DNA of 64,000 bases, taken from NCBI RefSeq assembly GCF_002865585.1, contig NZ_CP025581.1:3658001-3722000 (forward strand). Reading direction: 5' to 3'. This document shows, piece by piece, positions 1-8,485 of this stretch. Position 1 is the stretch's first letter; every line of letters begins with the position of its first letter. A model generated the notes under the pieces. The model searched no databases, was not told where the DNA came from, and was given only the letters and a program-made list of their open reading frames with translations. The translations under genes were made by a program, and so were the position numbers. Source of the stretch: Nocardioides houyundeii (GTDB taxonomy: Bacteria > Actinomycetota > Actinomycetes > Propionibacteriales > Nocardioidaceae).

Positions 1-717
1 AGCCTCTCCATGGGGGCCGTCTCGGTCCTCACCATGACGCTGTGGAAGACGCTCGGCCTGCTGGTCTACTCCGTGCTGTTCGTCTGGGTCGCTCCGTGGC
101 AGCTGCCTATCGACGCCTGGTGGACCTGGCTCCTGGCGATCCTCGGCGTCGACTTCTTCTTCTACTGGGCGCATCGGGTCGCCCACCGGGTGCGGCTCGT
201 GTGGGCCACCCACCAGGCACACCACTCGAGCGAGTACTTCAACTTCGCCACGGCCCTGCGGCAGAAGTGGAACAACTCCGCCGAGCTGGTCTTCTGGCTC
301 CCGCTGCCGCTGTTGGGCATACCCCCGGCCCTGGTCTTCTTCGGCTTCTCGGTCAGCCTCGTCTACCAGTTCTTCGTCCACACCGAGCGCGTCGACCGGC
401 TGTGGCACCCCATCGAGCTGGTCTTCAACACCCCGTCCCACCACCGGGTGCACCACGGTCGCGACCCGGAGTACCTGGACCGCAACTACGGCGGCATCCT
501 CATCGTCTGGGACCGGCTCTTCGGCTCCTTCCAGCCCGAGCTGCACCGGCCGACGTACGGCCTCACCTCGCCGGTCGCCACGAACCACATCGTGAAGCTC
601 CAGACCCACGAGTACGCCGCCATCGTCCGGGACGTGCGCCGCTCGCCGACGCTGCGCAACAAGCTCGGCTACGTCTTCGGACCGCCCGGATGGCGGCCCG
701 CCCAGCGGGTCTCCTGA
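1..717 (+). CDS. Sterol desaturase / fatty acid hydroxylase family membrane protein (5' end cut by window)
   Basis: Di-iron integral membrane hydroxylase/desaturase that would act on a lipid, sterol or carotenoid-type substrate. The visible part carries the family's three histidine clusters in order: HRVAH (about residues 56-60 from the first in-window ATG at 10), HQAHH (about 71-75) and HHRVHH (about 144-149). Hydrophobic segments lie before and between them, as expected for a protein whose His boxes face the cytosol. The frame is open back to base 1, so the true start is probably upstream and the ATG at 10 is internal. The substrate cannot be read from this sequence. Confidence 0.85.
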   Translation, partial: SLSMGAVSVLTMTLWKTLGLLVYSVLFVWVAPWQLPIDAWWTWLLAILGVDFFFYWAHRVAHRVRLVWATHQAHHSSEYFNFATALRQKWNNSAELVFWLPLPLLGIPPALVFFGFSVSLVYQFFVHTERVDRLWHPIELVFNTPSHHRVHHGRDPEYLDRNYGGILIVWDRLFGSFQPELHRPTYGLTSPVATNHIVKLQTHEYAAIVRDVRRSPTLRNKLGYVFGPPGWRPAQRVS

Positions 718-850
718 GGCCTACGACATCGGTCTCAGTGACGTCGGTCCAGGCGCCAGCGCCGAGCGAGCACCGCTGCCAGTCGTTGTCTTGAGGGACG
801 TCGAGGACGGCCTGACCCGGGCGCTTGCCGCGCCGAGCGACGATGAACCC

Positions 851-1246
851 GTGAGCGACGACGTCGAGAGGGCGAGACCCGAGTCGGTCTGGGACTACCC
901 GCGGCCGCCGATCGTGGTCCCGTCTCGCGAGCGCGTGGCGGTCGAGCTGGATGGCGAGATCGTGGCGGACACCCGGGAATCGCTCCGGGTGCTGGAGACG
1001 AGCCACCCGCCGGTCTACTACCTCCCTGGTGAGGCCATCGCGCCCGGCTTGCTCCAGCCGGTCCCCGGGACGACGTGGTGCGAGTTCAAGGGGTCAGCGT
1101 CCTACTTCGACGTGCTCTGCCCGAGCGGTCGGGTGGTCCCCCGGGCGGCGTGGCACTACCCGGAACCCACCGCGGGCTACGAGGCGCTCGTCGGCCACGT
1201 CGCCTTCTATCCCGGCCGGATGGACCGGTGCACCGCCGGCTGGTAG
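851..1246 (+). CDS. DUF427 domain protein
   Basis: Small soluble protein of the DUF427 family (PF04248), common in actinobacteria and of unknown biochemical function. Typical features are the N-terminal ESVWDYPRPP stretch, a YYLP segment, the WCEFKGSASYFDV core and the AWHYPEP / VAFYPGRMD tail. I chose the GTG at 851, just upstream of the conserved start of the domain. An in-frame TTG at 791 would add 20 residues with no family resemblance. It stands alone and converges with the secreted propeller gene downstream. Confidence 0.75.
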   Translation: MSDDVERARPESVWDYPRPPIVVPSRERVAVELDGEIVADTRESLRVLETSHPPVYYLPGEAIAPGLLQPVPGTTWCEFKGSASYFDVLCPSGRVVPRAAWHYPEPTAGYEALVGHVAFYPGRMDRCTAGW

Positions 1247-1271
1247 GCCTAGCGACGGACTACGGAACTCT

Positions 1272-3008
1272 TCACTGATCCCTGTCCCACACGAACACGT
1301 CCAGCACCCCGTTGGTGTCTCCCGAGACCAGGTTCGTCGCGGCCGAGTGGAACGCGACGCGGCGACCGTCGGCGCTGACGGAGGGACTGTAGGAGGAGCC
1401 ACCGGGACCGGGGCCGGCGCTGCCGACCGAGGCCAGGCGGGTCACCCCGGTGCTCCGGTCGTGCACGAAGACGTCCTGGTCGTAGGTGTCGCCGGGCACG
1501 AGGTTCGACGCCCAGGACTCGAAGGTGACGAACCGGCCGTCTGAGCTGATGGCCGGCTTCCACGAGGACTCGTTCGCCTGAGCGCCGCCGGTCGCGACCG
1601 AGACCCGGGTGGTGACTCCGGTGGTCAGGTCTCGCACGAAGACGTCCCCGGGGCCGTGGGTGTCCCCGGGGACGAGGGTGGACTCGGGCGACTCGAAGGC
1701 CACGAACCTGCCGTCAGCACTGATGGAGGGGTGGGAGGCGCCGCTCGGGGTCCCGTCAATGGCGACCGAGACCGGGCGCGTGACCCCGGTGCTCCGGTCG
1801 TGCACGAAGACCGGAGCGCCGGAGGAGGCGCCGGGCAGCAGCGAGGCGGCGCTCGACTGGAAGGTGACGTAGCGGCCGTCCCCACTGATCGCGGGCTCGC
1901 TGCCACTGGCCTGGGCGCCACCCGTGGCGACCGAGACGCGGGTGGTGACTGCGGTGCTCCGGTCGTGCACGAAGACGTCGTAGGCGCGGTTGGTGTCGCC
2001 CGGCACCAGGTTCGTCGCCCACGACTCGTAGGTGACGAACCGGCCGTCCCCGCTGATCGCCGGCCTCCGGGAGTCCTCGTTGGCCAGAGCGCCGGCACTG
2101 TCGAGGGACACCAGGGAGGTGCTGCGGGCGGTGCGGTCATGCACGTAGACGTCCGCCTTCCCGTTGGTGTCGCCGGGGACGAGGGTCGCGTAGGACTGGA
2201 AGACGACGTAGCGGCCGTCGGCACTGATCGACGGGTCGTACGACGTGCTGTTCGCCTGGGTGCCGTCGCTGCGGATCGAGACTCGACTGGTGGTGCCCGT
2301 GGCCAGGTCGCGGACGAACACGTCGCCCTGGCCGTTGGTGTCACCGGGGACGAGGTTCGGCGCTTCCGTCTCGAAGGTGACGAACCGGCCATCGGCACTG
2401 ATCGCCGAGTTGCGTGAGTCCGCAGTGAGCTGCGTGCCGTCACCGGCGAGCGAGACCCGGGTGGTGGAGCCCGGGGGCACGGGCGTCGGGGTGGGCGTCG
2501 GGGTCGGGGTCGGGGTCGGGGTCGTCACCACCGTGGGGGTGACGATCGAGGCTCTCCGGGTCCGCGTTCGATAACTGACCCTCCTGCCCGTCCTGGGATC
2601 ACGGACCTTCAGGGACACGACGCGGTAGACAGCCGTCGTACCGTGGGCGGGCAGCGTGGTGCGGAACCTGAAGCGGCCGACCTTCGAGGTCTTCCGCTTC
2701 GCGATCGTGACGAACTTTGCGCCATCCCGGCGCTGCAGCCTGACCTTGTGCTTGACCTTGGGACCGATCCGCCCGACGACCTTGATCACCGCGCCGGGGG
2801 CACCGGCCGCCGGAGTGAGCGAGAGCGTCCCGTTCAGCTTCGGTCCGACGTAGCCCGGGGAGGTCGCCTGGAAGCTGATCGCACCCTGCTGCCGATAGCC
2901 GAGCTCCAGCGGTCCCTCGCCTGCGGTCACGCCGGCCAGCGCGGCCCCCGACGAGGCCAGCAGGGCTGTGCTCAGGAACAGGACGACAACGACACCAGCT
3001 CTGCGCAT
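1272..3008 (-). CDS. Secreted seven-repeat PD40/TolB-like beta-propeller protein
   Basis: 578 residues. An N-terminal signal peptide (about 1-26) is followed by a beta-rich domain with many Lys/Arg (about 27-155), a Thr-Pro dipeptide linker (about 160-175) and seven tandem repeats. Each repeat starts near ISADGRFVTFES and ends near DVFVHDRSTG, about 47 residues per unit. Seven PD40-type units suggest one closed seven-bladed propeller outside the cell. The last unit ends at the C-terminus without an anchor. The start ATG at 3008 follows a purine-rich GGTGGGGGAG site. No enzymatic motif is visible, so an extracellular binding role is an inference only. Confidence 0.8.
   Translation of the reverse strand: MRRAGVVVVLFLSTALLASSGAALAGVTAGEGPLELGYRQQGAISFQATSPGYVGPKLNGTLSLTPAAGAPGAVIKVVGRIGPKVKHKVRLQRRDGAKFVTIAKRKTSKVGRFRFRTTLPAHGTTAVYRVVSLKVRDPRTGRRVSYRTRTRRASIVTPTVVTTPTPTPTPTPTPTPVPPGSTTRVSLAGDGTQLTADSRNSAISADGRFVTFETEAPNLVPGDTNGQGDVFVRDLATGTTSRVSIRSDGTQANSTSYDPSISADGRYVVFQSYATLVPGDTNGKADVYVHDRTARSTSLVSLDSAGALANEDSRRPAISGDGRFVTYESWATNLVPGDTNRAYDVFVHDRSTAVTTRVSVATGGAQASGSEPAISGDGRYVTFQSSAASLLPGASSGAPVFVHDRSTGVTRPVSVAIDGTPSGASHPSISADGRFVAFESPESTLVPGDTHGPGDVFVRDLTTGVTTRVSVATGGAQANESSWKPAISSDGRFVTFESWASNLVPGDTYDQDVFVHDRSTGVTRLASVGSAGPGPGGSSYSPSVSADGRRVAFHSAATNLVSGDTNGVLDVFVWDRDQ
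2484..2523. repeat. GGGGTC-type hexanucleotide repeat encoding a (Pro-Thr)n linker
   Basis: Short tandem array of a six-base unit (GTCGGG and close variants) inside the propeller gene, read on the minus strand as alternating Thr-Pro. Because the unit is six bases, copy-number change would lengthen or shorten the linker without shifting the frame. Confidence 0.8.
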
Positions 3009-3119
3009 GGCTCCCCCACCATGAGGACGGCCTGGACACCGTCAAGAGCCGAACCCTAGCGTTGCCGGCACCCCTGGTACACCGTGATCATCCTGGCCCG
3101 GACACCTCGCGCCGTGGCG

Positions 3120-3641
3120 TCAATCGCGCCCGGCGACCGCGACGTCCTCGATCAGGTCCTGCGTCGGGTCCCACCAGCGAAGGCGGTCGCAGACCAGCTC
3201 GCGGGCCGCTTCGGTCGAGTGGAGCGCCTCGAGTGCCGCCGGGAGCGACGACCTCGGGACGCGCCGCGCCAGCGTGACGTGCGGGGTCCAGACCGGATGC
3301 CGCAGGGCAGGGACCAGGGCCCGGATCCGTGCGGTCGCAGCCGCCAACGCCTGATCGGGCTCGACCAGGTGGGCGATGGTCACCCTGGCCCCTTGGCCGA
3401 ACAGCACCAGGCCGCGCAGACCGATCCGGGCCGGCAGCAGCGGTCCGATCGTCTCCCGAGCCGCCCGCACGACCTCGTCCTCGATGCCGACCGCGGCCAC
3501 GAGAGTCAGGTGCGGTGCGTTGGTCATCGAGCGATGGTCGGCCTGCGAGGGGAGCCCGGCGGCCTTGAGGGCGTCCCACTGCGCCACCACCGCAGCGGTC
3601 GAGGAGGGCTCGAAGCTGAGCTCCAGGGCGTGGTCGGGCAC
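3120..3641 (-). CDS. 2'-5' RNA ligase / 2H phosphoesterase family protein
   Basis: 173 residues. The two family-defining motifs are present: HLTL near residue 47 and HVTL near 123, each a His-x-Thr/Ser half-site of the 2H active site. Members hydrolyse 2',3'-cyclic phosphates or related bonds in RNA or nucleotides, but the substrate here is not predictable. I chose the GTG at 3641, which gives a family-length protein starting at the first beta strand. A longer open frame reaching 4061 only runs through the neighbouring gene. It lies 29 bp downstream of yccF and may be cotranscribed with it. Confidence 0.75.
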   Translation of the reverse strand: MPDHALELSFEPSSTAAVVAQWDALKAAGLPSQADHRSMTNAPHLTLVAAVGIEDEVVRAARETIGPLLPARIGLRGLVLFGQGARVTIAHLVEPDQALAAATARIRALVPALRHPVWTPHVTLARRVPRSSLPAALEALHSTEAARELVCDRLRWWDPTQDLIEDVAVAGRD

Positions 3642-3670
3642 GGGTGGAGGATAGGTCGAAGGCGTGGGCG

Positions 3671-4084
3671 TCAGTGCCGCACAGGTACGCCGTACGGGTC
3701 CCGCGTCACCGCGTCCACCGGCACGACGTCGCGTCCCAGCGGCAGCAGCGAGATCGGCACCATCTTCCAGCAGGCCAGGCCGAACGGGATGCCGATGATC
3801 GTGACGCAGAGCAGCAGCCCGGCGATCACGTGACCCACGGCCAGCTCCCAGCCGAAGAAGATGATCCAGAGCACGTTCCCGATCACCGAGCCGACCCCGG
3901 CCTGCGGCTTCCAGACCACCGTGCGGCCGAAGGGCCAGAGCACGAAGCCGGCGATCCGGAAGGAGGCGATGCCGAAGGGGATGGTGATGATCAGCACGAA
4001 CGAGATCACCCCGGCCACCACGTAGCCGAGCGCAAGCCACCAGCCGGCGAGGACGAGCCACAGGACATTGCCGATCGTGCGCAT
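3671..4084 (-). CDS. YccF domain-containing membrane protein
   Basis: 137 residues made of two similar halves, each with GNVLW near its start and an IPFG motif after a hydrophobic segment (ITIPFGIASF and IGIPFGLACW). This is the duplicated YccF (DUF307) domain, with about four membrane segments. Function is unknown in the family. Starts at ATG 4084 with the conserved MRTIGNVLW opening. Same strand as the 2H phosphoesterase downstream and the NTF2-like gene upstream, with gaps under 30 bp that suggest one transcript. Confidence 0.85.
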   Translation of the reverse strand: MRTIGNVLWLVLAGWWLALGYVVAGVISFVLIITIPFGIASFRIAGFVLWPFGRTVVWKPQAGVGSVIGNVLWIIFFGWELAVGHVIAGLLLCVTIIGIPFGLACWKMVPISLLPLGRDVVPVDAVTRDPYGVPVRH

Positions 4085-4102
4085 GTCCTCACTCTCGCAC
4101 CC

Positions 4103-4483
4103 TTAGCGCATCCCTGGCACGACCTCGCCGCGGGCCAGAGCGAACGGGAGGCGGTCGAAGACGATCCGCAAGGCGGCGATGCGGCCGTCGCGCACCTGGT
4201 GGAACTCGGCGGCGGGTGCGCTGGCGACGACGGGGTTCGAGGTGTCGTAGAAGACGACCGCGCTGTGCTCGTCGCCGTACGCCGCGAGCAGGTCCGAGGA
4301 GGTCAGCATGGCGGCGAACGGCCCCATGAAGGCGCGCAGTGCCTCCGCACCGTGGAGTCGTCCGGCCGGGGCCTCGCACACGACGTCGTCCGCGACGTAG
4401 CTCATAGCCGCGTCCATCTCGCGGGAGGTCCAGGCCCGGTGGTAGGCGAGGGCGATCTGCTCGGGTGTCGACGGAGTGCTCAT
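4103..4483 (-). CDS. NTF2/SnoaL-like domain protein
   Basis: 126 residues. Cone-fold NTF2-like layout: an N-terminal helical part (IALAYHRAWTSREMDAAMSYVADDVVCEAPAG), a central FMGPFAAML segment and C-terminal strands with HQVRDGRIAALRIVFDR. Such proteins are polyketide cyclases, isomerases or simple ligand binders, and there is no cluster context here to choose among these. Start ATG 4483. Followed after 18 bp by yccF on the same strand. Confidence 0.75.
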   Translation of the reverse strand: MSTPSTPEQIALAYHRAWTSREMDAAMSYVADDVVCEAPAGRLHGAEALRAFMGPFAAMLTSSDLLAAYGDEHSAVVFYDTSNPVVASAPAAEFHQVRDGRIAALRIVFDRLPFALARGEVVPGMR

Positions 4484-4521
4484 CGGTTGTTCTACTAGAG
4501 GGTGGCAAGCCTAGTTGCGAA

Positions 4522-4917
4522 CTACCTGCGCCACCGGACGCCCAAGATCCTGGCGAAGGCAGCCGCCACCTGGGAACCATCCAGGGCGCCGTGCCCGGTC
4601 GTCTTGACCAGGATCTCCGGCAGGTTCCAACCCTCGACGCTCAAACGACAGACCTCTTCCTGCGCATCGACGTGCAGCCAGAAGTCGATGCAGCCCACGC
4701 CCTCCCACTGCTCCGCGCCGTACGACTCGACGATGCCGCTCTCGGGGTACTTGGCGGCGAACTGTGCCGGATCGGCCTCCCACAGCAGGGATCCAGCGGG
4801 CTCGTCCGGCGCACTCTCCGAAAGGGGGGACCGAACGAAGCCGACCCCGGCAGCCGCGAACACGGGATCGCAGTTGGAGACAACCTCGGCTGCCCAGCGA
4901 GAATCAAACCTGACCAT
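4522..4917 (-). CDS. Hypothetical protein
   Basis: 131 residues with no signal peptide or membrane segment and no family that I recognise. It has an aromatic, acidic middle (ESYGAEQWEGVGCIDFWLHVDAQEE) and ends in a helix (GSQVAAAFARILGVRWRR). ATG start at 4917. Same strand as the NTF2-like gene 39 bp downstream. Codon use is ordinary for the window, so it is probably a real gene. Confidence 0.55.
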   Translation of the reverse strand: MVRFDSRWAAEVVSNCDPVFAAAGVGFVRSPLSESAPDEPAGSLLWEADPAQFAAKYPESGIVESYGAEQWEGVGCIDFWLHVDAQEEVCRLSVEGWNLPEILVKTTGHGALDGSQVAAAFARILGVRWRR

Positions 4918-5071
4918 GGCGGGACTCTAGGAGTCGTGGCGCCGGCGTGCACCCAAAACTGTGGGCGCCACGTGATGCACGAGCACGCTCCGTTCTTCCG
5001 CTGCGACCGGAAGAGATCCATAAGTCCGAGTGGCACTCCCTTGGCGGCGACCGAGCAATACGCTGCTTATC

Positions 5072-5509
5072 GTGGCGAACCGCTGGTCCGGCATAACGAT
5101 CGACTGTCACGACGTGGAGCGCGTGGCAGCGTTCTGGAGCGCGCTCCTGGACCGAAGGCCCGGACCGGCTGATCCCGGCTGGGTGTACTTGGGCCAACCG
5201 GGCGACGTACTGCCACGCCTGGTCTTCCAAGGTGTGCCTGAACGCAAGACCGTGAAGAACCGATTGCACCTCGATGTGCAGGTAGATGACATCGCCGCCA
5301 GCATCGCCCAAGTCCTGGAACTGGGCGGGTCAGAAACCGGAGAGCGTCACCAGCACGACGCCGGCGTGGTGGTGATCATGAGGGACGTCGAAGACAACGA
5401 GTTCTGCCTGGTCCAGTATTACGTTGAAGGCGCTGGTGGTTGCCTCCGGCTCGTCCTTGATGGAACTGCCCGGCATCGGCCCGATCGGGGCCGCCCGGAT
5501 CCTTGCTGA
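5072..5509 (+). CDS. VOC (glyoxalase-like) family protein with an IS-derived 3' tail
   Basis: One vicinal-oxygen-chelate module with the typical opening NRWSGITIDCHDVERVAAFW, the RLHLDVQVDD centre and the ending VMRDVEDNEFCLVQY. Members bind a metal and a small ligand (dioxygenases, glyoxalases, resistance proteins), and the ligand is not predictable here. I prefer the GTG at 5072 to the upstream GTG at 5030 because the domain begins immediately after it. VOC proteins usually stop within a few residues of NEFCLVQY. Here the frame continues about 25 residues into DNA that matches the IS110 element at 13.9 kb (see 5431-5698), so the tail is probably acquired and the original stop lost. Confidence 0.65.
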   Translation: MANRWSGITIDCHDVERVAAFWSALLDRRPGPADPGWVYLGQPGDVLPRLVFQGVPERKTVKNRLHLDVQVDDIAASIAQVLELGGSETGERHQHDAGVVVIMRDVEDNEFCLVQYYVEGAGGCLRLVLDGTARHRPDRGRPDPC

Positions 5510-5698
5510 TGTCGGCGACGGGACCAGGTTCGCCGACCGCAATCGGTTCGCGTCCTGAACCGGGACGGCATCCCTGGCGCAGGCCCGGGAGGGCACTGCG
5601 AAGCGTCTCAAGAACTCAGCGCGGCCGACCTGTACCCGCCAATCGGCACTTCGGATCAGCCACTCCCGGACCCGCAACCGAGACGCTACGCTGCCCGA
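5431..5698 (+). mobile_element. Decayed IS110-family transposase remnant
   Basis: Side-by-side reading with the complete transposase at 13947-15143 shows clear homology. A frame here gives GIGPIGAARILADVGD, then DRNRFAS followed by a stop, where the intact copy reads GIGPAGAARTLADVGD and DRNRFASW. The stop is TGA in place of the Trp TGG. After about 5575 the sequence jumps to the 3' end of the element (shared GCCCGGGAGGGCACTGCG, CAGCGCGGCCGAC and CACTTCGGATCAGCCACT blocks), so some 240 bp of the transposase C-terminal region are missing. It is non-functional. Edges are approximate. Confidence 0.75.
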
Positions 5699-5888
5699 TC
5701 ACGCACAGAGAAGAGCCAGCCAGACCAAGCGCTCCTGAACGCGGGTTGACCACGGAGCGGAGCCGGAATGACGCTCGCGTGGTGCCGCGGACCACCTGCA
5801 CGTGAGGCCTTGAACGTTGCTAACGACTCCCTCCCGCATCTTGTCTGTGTACGCTCGCGATTCGACTTGCTGACCGGGATGAATTCTT

Positions 5889-6689
5889 ATGAAGCCTGAA
5901 GACGACGCGTCGCCCCGAGGTTTGCCTAACGATCACAGCCGTGCGTCGCTAGTAAAGCTCGGAATCACGGTCGGGGCCATCGCCCTGGCCGTAGTCCACG
6001 TGGCCGTACCGAGCGCTCGGGTAGACACCATTGTCTTGGTGCTGGGTGGGATCGCAGTGATCCCTTGGCTCAGCACTGTTTTCGAGTCGATCGACACCCC
6101 GTTCGGGGGTGTCAAGTATCGACAGTTGGCGAACCGCCTCGACGAAGTCGAAGGTCAAAGCGCATCGGTTCGCCAGGTCCAACAGGCCTACGAAGCTCGT
6201 GAGCGTGTGCAGGCTGCCGATCCCGTAGAGGGCCAAGCCGAGCAGCGCCTTCCTGCATTGATTGCTAACTACAACGCCGTTCGGCACCCTCAGACCGGTA
6301 TGCCCAGCGGCCCGGTGCGCACCCAAGTGATGACGAGGATCGTAGGTGAGATGATCGCTGCGGCAGAGGCGGGTGAGTCAGTGCAGATTGATTCCGCACT
6401 CAAGGGTACTGATCAGGGTCTGCGTCTGGCCGCCTACGCGGTTCTATATGCGCGACCTGAGCCCAGTTACGCCATCCCGCTCATAGACAGCGTCGTAGAC
6501 ATTGAAAAGAAGCCCTTCGGCCAATTCTGGGGACTGCGCGCCATATCGCGGCTCGTAGAGGTGGCAGGCCGTCGCCAGATTGACCTCAACAGCGCCAGAC
6601 GGCTTCGCGATCTCCAGGAGGACCTCCCGCGGTCGTCCGACCGAATGTTCGAACTGCGAAGAATCCTCGAGGGTTTGGACCTCCGCTGA
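5889..6689 (+). CDS. Hypothetical membrane protein with coiled-coil region
   Basis: 266 residues. A short hydrophilic N-terminus is followed by two membrane segments (about 26-43 and 48-65), then a predicted helical/coiled-coil stretch (RQLANRLDEVEGQSASVRQV, about 78-120) and a soluble helical C-terminal domain. I do not recognise the family. It starts at ATG 5889 directly after an IS110 remnant and a gap with no clear gene, so it may belong to an acquired segment. A sensor or scaffold role anchored at the membrane would be a guess. Confidence 0.6.
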   Translation: MKPEDDASPRGLPNDHSRASLVKLGITVGAIALAVVHVAVPSARVDTIVLVLGGIAVIPWLSTVFESIDTPFGGVKYRQLANRLDEVEGQSASVRQVQQAYEARERVQAADPVEGQAEQRLPALIANYNAVRHPQTGMPSGPVRTQVMTRIVGEMIAAAEAGESVQIDSALKGTDQGLRLAAYAVLYARPEPSYAIPLIDSVVDIEKKPFGQFWGLRAISRLVEVAGRRQIDLNSARRLRDLQEDLPRSSDRMFELRRILEGLDLR

Positions 6690-6933
6690 GGGGCCCTGCC
6701 CCCGGCCGCGTTAGCAATGCCAAGGACGCCACATTCGGGATGGTGGGCCTGGCACGGCGGACGACCAGAGGGGGTATGACACGTACTCCGCGCGGTCCAT
6801 TCCCGGGCAAGACGCCCCGCTACCCCGAATCGGCTGGATTCGTTCAGGAACGAGCGGTGGGGCCGCCCACGGAGGTACGGACCTGCGGATAATGCCCTCG
6901 AAGTCATCGCTGACCGAACCGGGGGACAAGGCC

Positions 6934-7506
6934 ATGACCACGTCGAGGACCACCAGGCTGCTGGCAGCACCCATCGCCCTTGCGCTCGCCGTCGGCCTGG
7001 GCGCCACCGCGCCGGCGCACGCTTCGAGCACGACGAAGCAGGACCCGAGGAACGACGTCTTCCTGGGGAGCTTGGGCGGCGGCATCGACCTGGCCGCCGT
7101 CCAGCTCGCGACGCTGAACCGCACGAAGCGCGGCCGGATTACCTTCAGGCTGCACTCGCCCGTACTGAAGGGCAGCCTGGAGAAGCCCGGCGGCATGTCG
7201 GTGCAGTTCATCAAGAACAAACGGATCTGGCGCGTGGTCGAGGTCGTCACGGAGGACGGCGTCCTGCGCAGCGAGGTCTGCAGTCACTCCAGGGACCCGG
7301 AGCTCACTGAGCCCTACGACTGCAGCAGCCTTCCGGTCACCCGGGTCGATGCCAAGACCTACCGTGCCGTGGTCCAGCTCGACCAGGTCAAGACGGGGGC
7401 CAAGGTGCTGAAGTGGACCGCTTGGTCCATGGACCTCAACAGCGGTTCACCCGTGAGCGACTCGATGACGGCGAAGAACCGCGACCCGTTCCGCTGGCGG
7501 CTCTGA
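6934..7506 (+). CDS. Secreted hypothetical protein
   Basis: 190 residues. Sec-type signal peptide (TTSRTTRLLAAPIALALAVGLG, cleavage near AHA-SS at about 31), then a compact beta-rich domain with two Cys pairs likely to be oxidised outside the cell (SEVCSHS, YDCSS). I chose the ATG at 6934, preceded by GGGGGACAAG. The upstream ATG at 6892 would put 14 unrelated residues before the signal peptide. No family recognised. A hairpin follows the stop. Confidence 0.6.
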   Translation: MTTSRTTRLLAAPIALALAVGLGATAPAHASSTTKQDPRNDVFLGSLGGGIDLAAVQLATLNRTKRGRITFRLHSPVLKGSLEKPGGMSVQFIKNKRIWRVVEVVTEDGVLRSEVCSHSRDPELTEPYDCSSLPVTRVDAKTYRAVVQLDQVKTGAKVLKWTAWSMDLNSGSPVSDSMTAKNRDPFRWRL

Positions 7507-7532
7507 CGGCACGTCAGCCCTCGGAGCGTCAA

Positions 7533-7550
7533 CCCCCGACCGGCCGGGGG
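7533..7550 (+). terminator. Candidate hairpin terminator
   Basis: CCCCCG-N6-CGGGGG stem 27 bp after the stop of the secreted protein gene. GC-rich and without a U-tract, as is common in high-GC actinobacteria. Confidence 0.4.
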
Positions 7551-7792
7551 AATGGCACGTCCGCCGAGCGCGGCCAAGCCAGCAGATTCGATTATTGCCG
7601 GAGGGCGAGACTGACCGGCCGCGGTGGACGATGAAGTCTCTCAGCGGCGGGGGTGACGTAAAGGTGGCTTGCGCCGGTGAGGCGAGTTCAGGACGCGCGC
7701 AGGCGGGGAAGTGACTCACTACGAGAGCTGCGCTGAGTGGCTCTCAACCACGCCCTGATCGGTGCACCGCAGCGAGCAAGCAGACTGGCGTG

Positions 7793-8485
7793 ATGAAGTC
7801 GCGCCGAGTCAAGGACCTGATGTTCGGTGCTGCCGGGATGCTTGCCGTCCTGGTGGTCGCGGTAGGGATCTTCTGGTGGGTGGTGACTGACCCGGCCGGC
7901 GGAGACGAGGCGCGCTCTCCCTCTCCACGTCCGGCGGACGTCGCGCGTGCCCCTGGCGCGGAGCCCCCTTCAGACCTGGGCACGGACGAGGCCTGGTTCG
8001 AGGAGCTGCGCTTGGACGCGGCGACCCTGGTGACCGAGGGCTCGCTGCTCCATGATGTCGAGGCCGTGGGCCAGGACGTGGTCACGAGTCCCGAGACGGT
8101 GGTGGCGGGCCGGGTGAGCGTCGAGGCGACCGTGCCGTTCGAGGTCGTCGCCGACGAGGTCGGTGGCGGGACTTCTGTGGGCGCCGCCGCCGACGGCCAG
8201 GCGACTGTCGTGCGCACGGTCGAGGTCCTGGGCCGCGACCTGCGTGTCACTGCCACCGGAACGGTGGCGGCGCAGGATGGGCGACTGGTTCTCGAGCCGA
8301 GCTCTATCGACATCGGTGGGCCCGACTTCTTCTCTGACGCCACTGCGACCCTGGTGCGCCAGCTCGTGACCATCGAGCACGACATCGAGGGCCTGCCCGA
8401 CGGACTCGTGCTCCAGGACGTCGTCGTGCAGGACGACGGCTTCCGTGCCTACCTACGTGGCGAGAGTGTGCGGCTCGTCCCCTAG
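7793..8485 (+). CDS. LmeA-like (DUF2993) lipid-binding protein
   Basis: 230 residues. An N-terminal membrane anchor (about 9-31) precedes a beta-rich domain of the DUF2993 type: repeated strands such as VAGRVSVEATVPFEVVADEV, VRTVEVLGRDLRVTATGTV and the closing LPDGLVLQDVVVQDDGFRAYL. In mycobacteria the family member LmeA binds phospholipid and aids lipoarabinomannan maturation. Here only anchored lipid binding can be inferred. GTG 7790 and ATG 7793 are adjacent possible starts. The 3' end overlaps the convergent DUF998 gene by about 33 bp. Confidence 0.7.
   Translation: MKSRRVKDLMFGAAGMLAVLVVAVGIFWWVVTDPAGGDEARSPSPRPADVARAPGAEPPSDLGTDEAWFEELRLDAATLVTEGSLLHDVEAVGQDVVTSPETVVAGRVSVEATVPFEVVADEVGGGTSVGAAADGQATVVRTVEVLGRDLRVTATGTVAAQDGRLVLEPSSIDIGGPDFFSDATATLVRQLVTIEHDIEGLPDGLVLQDVVVQDDGFRAYLRGESVRLVP

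Noticed and set aside
3120..4061. Longer 2H phosphoesterase frame
   Set aside because: The additional part lies in a wrong frame of yccF and has no family similarity.
7631..7714. 27-codon frame starting MKSLSGGG
   Set aside because: Too short, low complexity, no ribosome site.
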